This document shows, in pieces, positions 43,861-51,869 of a stretch of 64,000 nucleotides of DNA. The position numbers and the translations under genes are program-made. The DNA is from Candidatus Bathyarchaeota archaeon. Lineage in GTDB: Archaea; Thermoproteota; Bathyarchaeia; Bathyarchaeales; Bathycorpusculaceae. Below the pieces are notes generated by a model, which had not been told where the DNA came from, made no database searches, and worked only from the letters and a program-made list of their open reading frames with translations. The stretch lies in NCBI GenBank assembly GCA_026014705.1, contig JAOZHU010000025.1:124001-188000 (forward strand), written 5' to 3'. Numbering within the stretch: the first letter of the stretch is position 1; each line of letters starts with the position of its first letter.

Positions 43861-45098
43861 GCTTTTACGCCTCCATTACTACGTACATCTTTAGGCTGCT
43901 CTGGAGAGTCGTCCCACAGCTCCCAACCGAATTTGACTGCGTTCTTTCGAAACTCCTCCGACCTGACCAGCCCTAGTTCAGCAGCTTTAATGAGGTCTGC
44001 AGGCATCAATTCTGGGGTCTCGGGACTGCCAAAATTCAAACGAACCTTTGCCTTAACCGCATCAAACCCCGCTTGGGCGATTACAACTGAGAAAATCTCT
44101 CTTTCCACTTGGCGCTTGATGTACCGCTGAACTGGTTTAATGAGCATGTCTTGCAAATCCACGGCTGCCCTTGCGCTCGCTTCAGTGAAGCCTGGAGTAC
44201 TGAATAATCGTGGTAACGGCGTCTCACAGCCAAGATAAAACTGGTTAACCATATGGTCGATATAGTACTCGAAACGAGCCCTCGGGTCAATAGTTACTGG
44301 ATAAACGCCAACGGATTTTGCGCCGCTGAAAAGCCATTGGCCTTCCTCAGGTCGATTCTTAATCGCGCTCTCGTACTTCTTGATGGTGTCTTCTTTCTGG
44401 CCTTCCAGCTGCACCACAACGTCAGGTCCAGCATACTTCGCGAATATGTTAGGCAAAATCTTCTCTATTTTCGCTTTCATCCAAGCGTAACTCGGACGCT
44501 TATCCGTGTCAACCGTCAACGTGTGCAAAAGCACCTGCAGTAATCCAACACCGAAGCCAGAAGGCGCATCGCCGCTGAGGCGCCAGTGAATCACAGCCTC
44601 AGGCTTAAGCTCATTACCTGCGCTACCACTGTAGGTGCTTTTTAGCTGGTAACCAGTAACCTTGTAGGGAACCTTCAAGTCTGGAACAGAACTGAGCCCA
44701 ATGCGCTGAACTGCATCAATCGGTGTGCGAACGACACCCGTCAACTGTTCAGGCGTGAGTTTTAGCCAGAAATCGTTTCCGCAGCCAATTAGAGGCTTAG
44801 CCATGTCGTTCAATAGCCCGTCCAAGTTCACGTCTTCACAAAACTTGTCTACGGCAGCCTTAGCCTCAGAAGCCTTATCGTACTTGTCATCAGCTGCGGT
44901 GTAGAAGCCCATGCCCACTGTGGAAGCTGCCAACAAGTCAACACTTGACTTGCATGTAGGATCACGCTCGTAAAGCTTCATCACATCTGCCAAGGGAATA
45001 CACGTAGTATCGAAGAATACTCGCCCGTTGGGAGACGCAACGCCCGAAGCAGGCGCATGAGACAGGACTTCGCGAATTCTCTTGAAGACGTTACTCAC
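43857..45098 (-). CDS. Portal protein
   Basis: 413 residues. The N-terminal helix FKRIREVLSHA, the wing domain (YERDPTCKSSVDLLAASTVG, LIGCGNDFWLKL), the clip/stem part, and a C-terminal DMLIKPVQRYIKRQVEREIF helix follow the phage portal pattern. It forms the dodecameric vertex through which DNA is packaged. It lies downstream of the major capsid gene rather than upstream. Confidence 0.87.
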   Translation of the reverse strand: MSNVFKRIREVLSHAPASGVASPNGRVFFDTTCIPLADVMKLYERDPTCKSSVDLLAASTVGMGFYTAADDKYDKASEAKAAVDKFCEDVNLDGLLNDMAKPLIGCGNDFWLKLTPEQLTGVVRTPIDAVQRIGLSSVPDLKVPYKVTGYQLKSTYSGSAGNELKPEAVIHWRLSGDAPSGFGVGLLQVLLHTLTVDTDKRPSYAWMKAKIEKILPNIFAKYAGPDVVVQLEGQKEDTIKKYESAIKNRPEEGQWLFSGAKSVGVYPVTIDPRARFEYYIDHMVNQFYLGCETPLPRLFSTPGFTEASARAAVDLQDMLIKPVQRYIKRQVEREIFSVVIAQAGFDAVKAKVRLNFGSPETPELMPADLIKAAELGLVRSEEFRKNAVKFGWELWDDSPEQPKDVRSNGGVKA

Positions 45099-45165
45099 GA
45101 CGGTTTCAACCTCAATGTGCTTTTACATCAAAAAAGAGGGGAGAGTTGCTTGTGATAGCAAACGC

Positions 45166-46137
45166 CTAAGTAAGCGTAGTTTTGATGTTGGTCATTCTGG
45201 CTACGGCATTTGAACGCAGGACGCCTATTCCAAAGCGAGTAGTAGCTCTGACACCGTATTTGCCGCTTTTCACGTCTTCCCAATCCTCAGTGGTCACATC
45301 TCGGCGTAACAGCATAACAGAAGCTACTCGAGTGTCAATTGCGTATGCTGTTCCGTTAGGAACCAGAGTGCTCGGCTGAACCTTCATGCCTAAAACACTC
45401 GTGACTGCTCCTTGTTCCAAATCAGTTTGACCTGAAGGCAAATACTGCGCGTGCACAAACTTGTCATCGTTCAGCAACTGGTGCAGCTGCATTTCGTTGA
45501 CTGCCAAGATGTTTGGGCGCCAATTTTCGCTGCGAACCGCATGGTGCAGTTTAAGTAGTCCTGACCAGCTCAGAACTGCGCCGCCTCCAGCTAACTCTGC
45601 GCCTGAAGCTAAATCGCCAGCTGCGATTCCAGCGTATAGGGCAAGGATTTTCTCCGTTTCGTTTTGTCCAAGAGCTAAACCGATTTTTTCGATAGCGTTG
45701 TCCATCACGTTCCAAGTCGCGTCTTCCAGATACTCTCTAGTCCATTCATCAGAGGATTCAGCTAACTGGTCAGTGTAAATGTCAACTGTGGAAACCTTCT
45801 TGCCGCTCAACCGTGTAACTGCGCCTTCAGCATACTTGTAAGCTACTGCCCCAACATCCAGCGGAAAACGTTCCATCGTCTCAGTTGTCGGTCGTACAGT
45901 GATGATGTTTCTGCCAATCAGCTCAGGCCAAGCACTCTGCACAAGCGTATCATGCATTCTTCCCAAGGCGCCAACCACATCACTAAAAAGCCCCTCTTTG
46001 ACGCCCATTTGCACGTAACGCTTCAAAAACGGGTGCTCAACCTTCTGCCTCAACTGCTCGTACGCTTGCCGCTGCTCCGAGAACTGCCTTCCTTGCGTTT
46101 GTAGGCTTTCAAAAAGCTTCGGTTTCACGCAGATCAC
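45166..46137 (-). CDS. Major capsid protein (HK97 fold)
   Basis: 323 residues. GRNIITVRPTTETMERFPLD, YTDQLAESSDEWTREYLEDA and the C-terminal EDVKSGKYGVRATTRFGIGV match HK97-type archaeal capsid proteins. GTG start, overlapping the decoration-protein stop by 4 nt. A helical N-terminal 60 residues could be a delta-like scaffolding segment. Confidence 0.85.
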   Translation of the reverse strand: MICVKPKLFESLQTQGRQFSEQRQAYEQLRQKVEHPFLKRYVQMGVKEGLFSDVVGALGRMHDTLVQSAWPELIGRNIITVRPTTETMERFPLDVGAVAYKYAEGAVTRLSGKKVSTVDIYTDQLAESSDEWTREYLEDATWNVMDNAIEKIGLALGQNETEKILALYAGIAAGDLASGAELAGGGAVLSWSGLLKLHHAVRSENWRPNILAVNEMQLHQLLNDDKFVHAQYLPSGQTDLEQGAVTSVLGMKVQPSTLVPNGTAYAIDTRVASVMLLRRDVTTEDWEDVKSGKYGVRATTRFGIGVLRSNAVARMTNIKTTLT

Positions 46138-46565
46138 TTCTCCACGTTGATGAAAATTAGGTCGTCAGCAGCCAAAGCCGATTGCAATGCTGTGCCGAGT
46201 TTGCGGTTGTAGTAAACCGTGTAGGTTGCAGAGCCGCCTTCATCCACAGCCTGATCAGCTAAAACCAGCAGCCTCTTGCTTGCGTCAGCGCCGTAAACCG
46301 CTTTGCCACGCGCAATTGCAGCACCTGCTTTCACTTTGACCCTGCCTTTGGTAAGCACTGAGCATTGTGCGCCTATGGCTGCGTTTTTGACGGCTACGCC
46401 TATGCAGTCTTGAGCTGCCGCTGCAGGAGACACTTTATCGTCGGAACTCAGGTACACTGGGTCGCCTTTAGTTACTGTGGCTTCCGCTTCAAACGATTCT
46501 ATGACAGCGTTCTGGTCGTCTGTCTCGCCTATTGCCATCCACGTTTTGCCTGTTTTATCCGCCAT
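46134..46565 (-). CDS. DUF2190-like capsid decoration protein
   Basis: 143 residues with the DUF2190/decoration pattern: GDPVYLSSDDKVSPAAAAQD, IGVAVKNAAIGAQCSVLTKG, and GRVKVKAGAAIARGKAVYG. Such proteins stabilise capsids by binding outside the shell. It is translationally coupled to the major capsid gene. Confidence 0.8.
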   Translation of the reverse strand: MADKTGKTWMAIGETDDQNAVIESFEAEATVTKGDPVYLSSDDKVSPAAAAQDCIGVAVKNAAIGAQCSVLTKGRVKVKAGAAIARGKAVYGADASKRLLVLADQAVDEGGSATYTVYYNRKLGTALQSALAADDLIFINVEK

Positions 46566-46656
46566 TTAGAAGTCACTCTCCAAAAGTTTGATTTCAGCCA
46601 AGTTCGTCCTCAGCTTACTTTCCCCACAAAACGTGAGCGTAAACGCTTGAGCCAAA

Positions 46657-47442
46657 CTAAGCCAACCCCGCCTTCAGCCTATGAATAGCTCCACGTATCT
46701 CTTGGCACTCCCGCTGCATACCCAACGTGCTGTGCTCAACGGTTGGGCTCGGTAAAAGCCCCTCGAGAACCGCAACAACCTCGCTTATCGGCATAGTCTT
46801 AGGCTGATCCTTAACAAGACCACTTGATGATTGTGGCTTTGTTAGCTGCTCAATCGTCTTCTGAGCTTCAGCAAGCTTGCCCTCTGTGTCAGAGAGTTTT
46901 TCCTGAAGCCTCTTTTCCTCAAGCTTTTCTATAACCTGTATGTTTGTCTCGGGAATTCCTGGCACAGCTACAAGGCTTAACTCTGCGTTATGCAAGCCGT
47001 GCGGAACCTTTCCATCAACGAGGTCAATTGCCTCATAATCCGCGCCAACGCTTACATGCTGCACCAAGCCCTTGCGAATCTTGTCAGCAACTTCGCTCTC
47101 ATAAATTTCAGCCTCATACCACAATGCATGCCCGTCCCAGTCAGTTTTGGTGACTTTGCCAACTGCGTTTTCAACGGAAACATGTTCAATGTAAACAGGA
47201 GAATTAACAAGTTTAGAAGCAAAAGATTTCAGCTCCTCAGACGTGTAAATGTTAAAGTTGCGGCTCATTCCAGTTGTTATAGCCACTCCGCGAATACGTA
47301 ATGGCTTGCCAACGATTTTTTCTATGATTTGAAAGGGAATAATTGCTGCAAAGTGTTCTTTGACTTTTTCAGGGGTGAAGCTTGATTTAGTGTCGTACAG
47401 CGGTGCATTTGCGTCTTGAGTAGCTGGTTTGCTTTCTGACAT
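46657..47442 (-). CDS. Prohead protease with scaffold-like tail
   Basis: 261 residues. The protease domain has SPVYIEHVSVENAVGKV (His), GLVQHVSVGADYE (Ser) and AELSLVAVPGIPETN, the herpes/HK97 serine-protease pattern. From about residue 170 a coiled coil (LEEKRLQEKLSDTEGKLAEA) and a linker follow, typical of a self-cleaving protease-scaffold fusion. It is the first gene of the late operon. Confidence 0.85.
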   Translation of the reverse strand: MSESKPATQDANAPLYDTKSSFTPEKVKEHFAAIIPFQIIEKIVGKPLRIRGVAITTGMSRNFNIYTSEELKSFASKLVNSPVYIEHVSVENAVGKVTKTDWDGHALWYEAEIYESEVADKIRKGLVQHVSVGADYEAIDLVDGKVPHGLHNAELSLVAVPGIPETNIQVIEKLEEKRLQEKLSDTEGKLAEAQKTIEQLTKPQSSSGLVKDQPKTMPISEVVAVLEGLLPSPTVEHSTLGMQRECQEIRGAIHRLKAGLA

Positions 47443-47513
47443 ACCAAATCAGAATGATGTTGATGGAAAAAGCAGAAATAGCTTGTTAGCGTTTCTGCGC
47501 TAATAACGTATTT

Positions 47514-47771
47514 ATGCAGTTACTTTACAAGAATAAACCCGTAATGAGTCTCACAGAACGAGAACGGAGAATTCTGCATCTTCACCTACAAGGGCTAAGC
47601 GACTATAAAATAGCCCGTAAAATAAACACTGACCCTCCAAGTGTAACCCGCTCGCGCAAGAACGCCCAAAAGAAACTCATTAATGCCGCAACTGACCTAG
47701 AATGGGCATCAAAAATAGGCGTAAAAATCCCATTAACTAATGGGGTAGTTACTTCTCAAGCCTCTTTCTAA
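47514..47771 (+). CDS. LuxR/sigma-4-like HTH protein
   Basis: 85 residues. LTERERRILHLHLQGLSDYKIARKINTDPPSVTRSRKNA is a clear helix-turn-helix of the LuxR/sigma-region-4 type. It is divergent from the late operon, with only 71 bp between the starts, so it may control late transcription. ATG 47514, or ATG 47544 just before the HTH. Confidence 0.7.
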   Translation: MQLLYKNKPVMSLTERERRILHLHLQGLSDYKIARKINTDPPSVTRSRKNAQKKLINAATDLEWASKIGVKIPLTNGVVTSQASF

Positions 47772-47815
47772 AAGAAAGAGAGAAAAAAAGAAGCCTTCTT
47801 CAGAAATTATTTAGG

Positions 47816-47890
47816 CTAATAGTTATCGCGTCCGTCTCCGGATTTTTTGCCGAATTTCTTGCTTGGCAAACCACCTTTACCTCTGGCCAC
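47816..47890 (-). CDS. 24-residue basic microprotein
   Basis: GTG start with a perfect Shine-Dalgarno GGAGGTG (47903-47897) 6 nt upstream. The product is rich in Gly, Lys and Ser (VARGKGGLPSKKFGKKSGDG, then RDNY). It lies 28 bp after the stop of the nuclease gene on the same strand. The strong SD is the main support; its function is unknown. Confidence 0.5.
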   Translation of the reverse strand: MARGKGGLPSKKFGKKSGDGRDNY

Positions 47891-47918
47891 TTCTTTCACC
47901 TCCTACAAAAGCTTTCAA

Positions 47919-49247
47919 TTATCCTTTGCGCTGTTGTGATTCTTCCTCTTCAACTGATTTTGACAGCATGTAGTACCAAGGCAATTTTCTTATTCTTTCC
48001 ACTTCGCCAGATTTCCTCCGCAAACCTGAAGTTTTTTCGTTTATGAATTTCGGGAAGAATTTGTTCAGAAGAACGGGGCATATTTCGCGGTCAGTGCTTT
48101 CAAGCCAATTGAAAAAAGCTGTTCTGCGAGAAAATATGCTTCTTTCAAACTCGAAGCTTGAAGAATTAATTGGACCTAGTTTCAAATAGGTTCGTTCCGA
48201 TTTTACTTTTAGGTAGAGAGCAGGTCTGAGCTCGGGTAAGCTCAAACTCAAGATAATCCGACCGAAAACCTTGTTGAACACTCTAAGGCTTAGGCGCTTC
48301 TCGTCAACCAATATCGCCTTTTCTTGCAGAAGTTTTTCTACACTTACCTTGCTGAGCTGTCCCACAATGACGCGTTTTACTAGCCACGCCTCACTTGGCC
48401 AAATTATCTCTGTATCTTCTTGGAGTGAGTTCATTATTGCTTTTAGGCACGCATTGTGTGCTTCCAAATAGTTTAGCTCTCTAGTTTTGAGTTTTGATGC
48501 TTGAACGAGACTTGCAGTATAATTTGAAGGGTAATAATGCTCGGTTTGTGGTGCCTGATTTAATAAACAGTTGATTTCTTCAAACCATTGGGTACATGTG
48601 AAGTAACTGTCGGCCATGTTTAATGTTCGCATTACCCAAGGGTCATTTCTGATCTTTAATGGAGAGACGAGTATGAATTGCGGTTTCCGACCGAAAAGGT
48701 AGCTAAGTAGTTGCTTCTTGTAAGCTACTGTTTGAGGCAATTCGTTGAGCTTAATTGTAGTATTTTTCGCTTCGATGAAGACCAGTTCGCCCTGTTCGCT
48801 AAAAAGAAGGAAGTCAAACTCGGCTATGTCCTGACCTTTACCTCTAACAACAATGTCTCCCGTCTTCGCATCGTAGAATATGCCATCGGGGCAAGGGTGC
48901 GCTTCTATTTCTGGGCAATTTGGGGCATCGGTTCCTTTGGCAATAAGGGAGTATTGAGGATTTCTCGCTGTTAATTCCTTAAGGCATTCGTAAATAACTG
49001 CTTCGTACAATTTGCCGACTGCTATCTTTCGAATCCACGGTTCATTTGAAGAAAGTTGGTTTAGTTTATCCTTAGTCAAATGCTTTTTTGCTCTAGCAAA
49101 AGTTTCTTGTGAGGGTTTAAGCAGCTTTAATTCCTCTGCGATTAAAGCTCCAGCAGAATCCTTAGTCTCAACTGACGACGCTAGATAATCTTCGCCATTG
49201 TTGCTGTAAAAAGCCGATATAACGGGGGATTCTTCGTTATGGTACAT
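47919..49247 (-). CDS. PD-(D/E)XK nuclease domain protein
   Basis: 442 residues. The N-terminal half contains a restriction-endonuclease fold: GKLYEAVIYECLKEL (Glu on the first helix), IAEFDFLLFSEQGELVFIEAK with Asp 145, Glu 159 and Lys 161 as the D-ExK active site. The C-terminal half is unassigned and basic. It resembles Card1/NERD-like nucleases in layout. Located in the right arm next to an unknown divergent gene, it may be a defence or superinfection-exclusion effector. Confidence 0.7.
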   Translation of the reverse strand: MYHNEESPVISAFYSNNGEDYLASSVETKDSAGALIAEELKLLKPSQETFARAKKHLTKDKLNQLSSNEPWIRKIAVGKLYEAVIYECLKELTARNPQYSLIAKGTDAPNCPEIEAHPCPDGIFYDAKTGDIVVRGKGQDIAEFDFLLFSEQGELVFIEAKNTTIKLNELPQTVAYKKQLLSYLFGRKPQFILVSPLKIRNDPWVMRTLNMADSYFTCTQWFEEINCLLNQAPQTEHYYPSNYTASLVQASKLKTRELNYLEAHNACLKAIMNSLQEDTEIIWPSEAWLVKRVIVGQLSKVSVEKLLQEKAILVDEKRLSLRVFNKVFGRIILSLSLPELRPALYLKVKSERTYLKLGPINSSSFEFERSIFSRRTAFFNWLESTDREICPVLLNKFFPKFINEKTSGLRRKSGEVERIRKLPWYYMLSKSVEEEESQQRKG

Positions 49248-49378
49248 TTTGCACCTACATTATGTTACAATAACAACCAACTAATAAAGCTTCCTAATTT
49301 CCTTTATGTTACAACTTCTAAAAAACCCAATTACCCGTATGATTACATTTATATACTCATTTAGCGCACATCACATTC
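49248..49378. promoter_or_regulatory. Divergent promoter with TTATGTTACAA repeats
   Basis: A+T-rich 131-bp region between the nuclease gene and the 484-residue gene. The 11-base direct repeat TTATGTTACAA occurs at 49260-49270 and 49304-49314, start to start 44 bp, about four helical turns. On the plus strand TTTATATACT (49348-49357) lies about 26 nt before the ATG 49379, giving a leaderless promoter. Repressor binding to both repeats would control both genes. Confidence 0.55.
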
Positions 49379-50833
49379 ATGAGCGAATTACTGTTCTCAG
49401 CCACTCAAGAGCGTGAAGCAGAATTTTTTGCTTGGCTTACAGACAGGCGGGTAATCTCCGAAACTCAAACAACCAAGGCAAGCAGTAGGTCCAGCAAGGG
49501 CTTTCAGGTAGTTCCAATAGAGAAAATTAAAGAGCTAATCTCAGATGCTTTTGAGAAGCATGATAATACTACAGTCAACAGGTTGCTTGAGGTAGCGACC
49601 CAGCAACAACCCCTAAGCAAGGAGCTAATACGAAAAAGCATGAGAGTTGGAAGCGGCGAATACCTCAAATTATGGTACGTAAAACTTCTTGAAAAGACAT
49701 CATTCTCTGATGTTATCGTGCGCATGCTAATTCCAATTGCCAAGGATTACTTAGCCGCTTATGAAAAAAAATATCAAAAAGAACTATCCGAAAAGAGTGA
49801 GCGACTCGGACATCTGTTCTCTTTGTTAGAATCATGGTCTGCCCTAAGTCCTGAATCAAGGGAAAGAGCTGTAGACATGGGCTTTGTAGATGTCGAATTG
49901 CCTAGCGAGGTAGTACCTAATTATACAAGCGATGTGGACAATATCAAGGATGTCCTCTCCCGTTTTATTCTAGGGGAACTTGAAAGGAGCTTATTTCATC
50001 CTCTTAAGCATAAGAATAAAGTCTATGAGGAATTCAAAAAAGGGTGGAGCAGCGAACTTGAGGAAAACCCCCTTTCTAAACTGGGACTTGAGGTATCGAT
50101 TGACCCTAACGACACAAACAGAATAGTGTTCACACCAAATGTGGTTCTTTCCAAGAGCTTGACTAAAGAAGATCAAGAAAAGCTATTTGAAAAATACGGA
50201 GAAGTTGATGTCATTGATTTCATTACCGAGTTCATGAGCCAAAGCCAAAAAGAGGCAAAATATTATGGTCACATGACAGACGACGAACTTACAGAAATAT
50301 GCATACATCGACAAGTCAATCTTCCTCCCTGCTTGGCAACCGTAAGAGGCCCACATGAATTTGAAGTAAAAGGTATCGCTTCACCAGCAATAACCGAGAA
50401 ACTCGTTCAATATTCAATTCGATTGAGAGGGCTTATAGAAGACTTGGGGAAACGCATCGACATTAATGTGTATAATTTTTTTGTCGCTGAATACAAGGTT
50501 CTTCGTGAGCTACCACCTGAAAAAGACGCAGAAATACCCTTCGTCTTTGCAAGATCTGAAACACTAAATAACTTCTTGAAGCTGGCAACAAAGCTCGCTA
50601 AAGACGCGGAAGACTTTTTGTACGTTAAAGAGATTAACTCCTACAGAAACCAAATACTTGATACCAAGAAAGTGCAAAATTTCATTTGCAATCTTGTTGA
50701 ATCGAGCATAAGCCGCCGCTCAGTAGTCTCTTTCTATGTAAACGCAGATGTATGGCGTTTCCTTCCACTAGCTATGGAAGGCAAGAACTGGATAACAATC
50801 GCAGACACCTATCTTGCAAGCAAACAAAAATAA
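49379..50833 (+). CDS. Unknown 484-residue protein
   Basis: A soluble, charged, helical protein with no motif I recognise. Visible features: an N-terminal EREAEFFAWLTDRRVI, a helical central part with EKSERLGHLFSLLESWSALS, acidic segments (EKYGEVDVIDFITEF), and a C-terminal region with YVNADVWRFLPLAMEG. No transmembrane segments. The leaderless TATA promoter and divergent nuclease gene suggest a joint function. Confidence 0.6.
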   Translation: MSELLFSATQEREAEFFAWLTDRRVISETQTTKASSRSSKGFQVVPIEKIKELISDAFEKHDNTTVNRLLEVATQQQPLSKELIRKSMRVGSGEYLKLWYVKLLEKTSFSDVIVRMLIPIAKDYLAAYEKKYQKELSEKSERLGHLFSLLESWSALSPESRERAVDMGFVDVELPSEVVPNYTSDVDNIKDVLSRFILGELERSLFHPLKHKNKVYEEFKKGWSSELEENPLSKLGLEVSIDPNDTNRIVFTPNVVLSKSLTKEDQEKLFEKYGEVDVIDFITEFMSQSQKEAKYYGHMTDDELTEICIHRQVNLPPCLATVRGPHEFEVKGIASPAITEKLVQYSIRLRGLIEDLGKRIDINVYNFFVAEYKVLRELPPEKDAEIPFVFARSETLNNFLKLATKLAKDAEDFLYVKEINSYRNQILDTKKVQNFICNLVESSISRRSVVSFYVNADVWRFLPLAMEGKNWITIADTYLASKQK

Positions 50834-50954
50834 CCAAGTCTACACCTTGCTAAGCTACTTTTGCTTGTGTCAGAGAACCCGCTGCCCGAAATTCGTTATG
50901 GTGCTCTTTATGCACATAACTTCGCGCATCCTCCGGGAAAGCCTTATTTGACTC

Positions 50955-51479
50955 TTAAATTCCCTCAAAATGCATTAGTTTGTCCAGTAACTCAGCAACC
51001 CTTTCCAACTCACAGCTAAGTTTTTCTACCTTAACTAGGCTTGTCAAAATTCTTTTTAAATCACAGAGCACAGTGTTCATTTGGTCGTCAAGCTTTTTCA
51101 CCCTTTCAGGCATCAGCAAATACTCAACAGCAGCATCCCGACCAAGATGATCAATCTCACCTTCGTCTTCTCCAGGACTATCATCAATTACCCTATTCGG
51201 AGTGCTCACAGTGAAATACTGATTGAGCAGTTGAGCTATTGGATCGTCAACTCCCAACTCATGTCGCTTGTTAATCATTCCTTGGCCGAGCACACAACCA
51301 TACTTGCTCATCAAACCCTGAGAAACACGGTCAGCAAGATTCTTTGCCAAAGTAACCAACTCGCCAGGACTACGACCATACAAAGTCTCTACATGAACAA
51401 TCCAAGACCCTGTTGTCTTACGCACTTTGACACCCTGCTCTAAACCAAAAAGTGCAGTCCAATTCTGAATCTCAATCAA
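50955..51479 (-). CDS. Unknown right-end viral protein
   Basis: 174 residues: an alpha/beta first half (WIVHVETLYGRSPGELVTLA), an acidic linker (DDSPGEDEGEIDHLGRD), and a long C-terminal coiled-coil-like helix (LDDQMNTVLCDLKRILTSLV, ELERVAELLDKLM). It is the last gene before attR. Function unknown. Confidence 0.55.
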   Translation of the reverse strand: MIEIQNWTALFGLEQGVKVRKTTGSWIVHVETLYGRSPGELVTLAKNLADRVSQGLMSKYGCVLGQGMINKRHELGVDDPIAQLLNQYFTVSTPNRVIDDSPGEDEGEIDHLGRDAAVEYLLMPERVKKLDDQMNTVLCDLKRILTSLVKVEKLSCELERVAELLDKLMHFEGI

Positions 51480-51647
51480 AAACTAACCTACATATCACAC
51501 AGTGACTTTGGAAGAAGTGAGGTTTTCAGCATAAAGGCTTTGCTGGAGTAGCAACTTCTTTCAGATTAGCGCTGAGAGAAACAAATGCACCTGAAAAAAA
51601 GAGAGGAAAGTGCTTAGGAGAAGCAAAATTGGCGATGTCGCCAACGG

Positions 51648-51674
51648 ATATGAGTTCAACTCCCATCCCCAGCT
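51648..51674 (+). repeat. attR
   Basis: Copy of the tRNA-Cys 3' end (26 of 27 positions). The single change breaks a T-stem position that is no longer under selection here. A decayed integrase 3' end of the same orientation follows 44 bp later, so this site may also be the former attL of an older element. Confidence 0.88.
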
Positions 51675-51718
51675 TATTTTCCGAATCCTAAGCTTCTGGA
51701 GATGAAAGCTGTTCCCGG

Positions 51719-51800
51719 CTACTTGCGTTTCCTGAAAAGCTTGGCGTCTTGATTCGCAGTTGATAACCTGCTTGATACTGCGTCTGAATATGCCTTCTTT
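51719..51800 (-). pseudogene. Decayed integrase C-terminus from an older element
   Basis: On the minus strand two frames recall the C-terminus of the intact integrase. One gives QYQAGYQL, matching IEAGYQYV; after a shift, the next gives DAKLFRKRK then stop, matching SLKLFRKRK and stop. The distance and orientation to the att repeat mirror the intact integrase at attL. No other part of that element remains before the aIF5B gene. Confidence 0.7.
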
Positions 51801-51869
51801 GCATTTTTGTTTCGCCATAATCGGAATCTGCTGGTTTACGCGCTGTCCAACAGTGGCTAAAGTTCAAGC

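Larger units (their letters stand above)
15981..51674. mobile_element. Integrated head-tailed provirus in tRNA-Cys
   Basis: A 35.7-kb element bounded by a 27-bp direct repeat (26 of 27 identical). It carries an integrase next to attL, a primase-helicase, a full set of head and tail genes (protease, MCP, portal, TerS, TerL, connector, tail tube, chaperone, tape measure), a defence-like cargo block and accessory genes. All hallmark genes are uninterrupted, so it appears intact, though I see no recognisable endolysin. The gene set identifies a siphovirus-like member of the archaeal head-tailed viruses. Confidence 0.93.

Noticed and set aside
15981-51674. CRISPR array or spacer-like repeats in the provirus
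   Set aside because: No regularly spaced direct repeats of 24-40 bp were seen; the only repeats are att sites, the 11-bp promoter repeat and the tape measure repeats.
51561-51818. An 85-codon minus-strand frame crossing attR
   Set aside because: Its reading frame runs over the att site and the decayed integrase in the wrong frame; better explained as a remnant.
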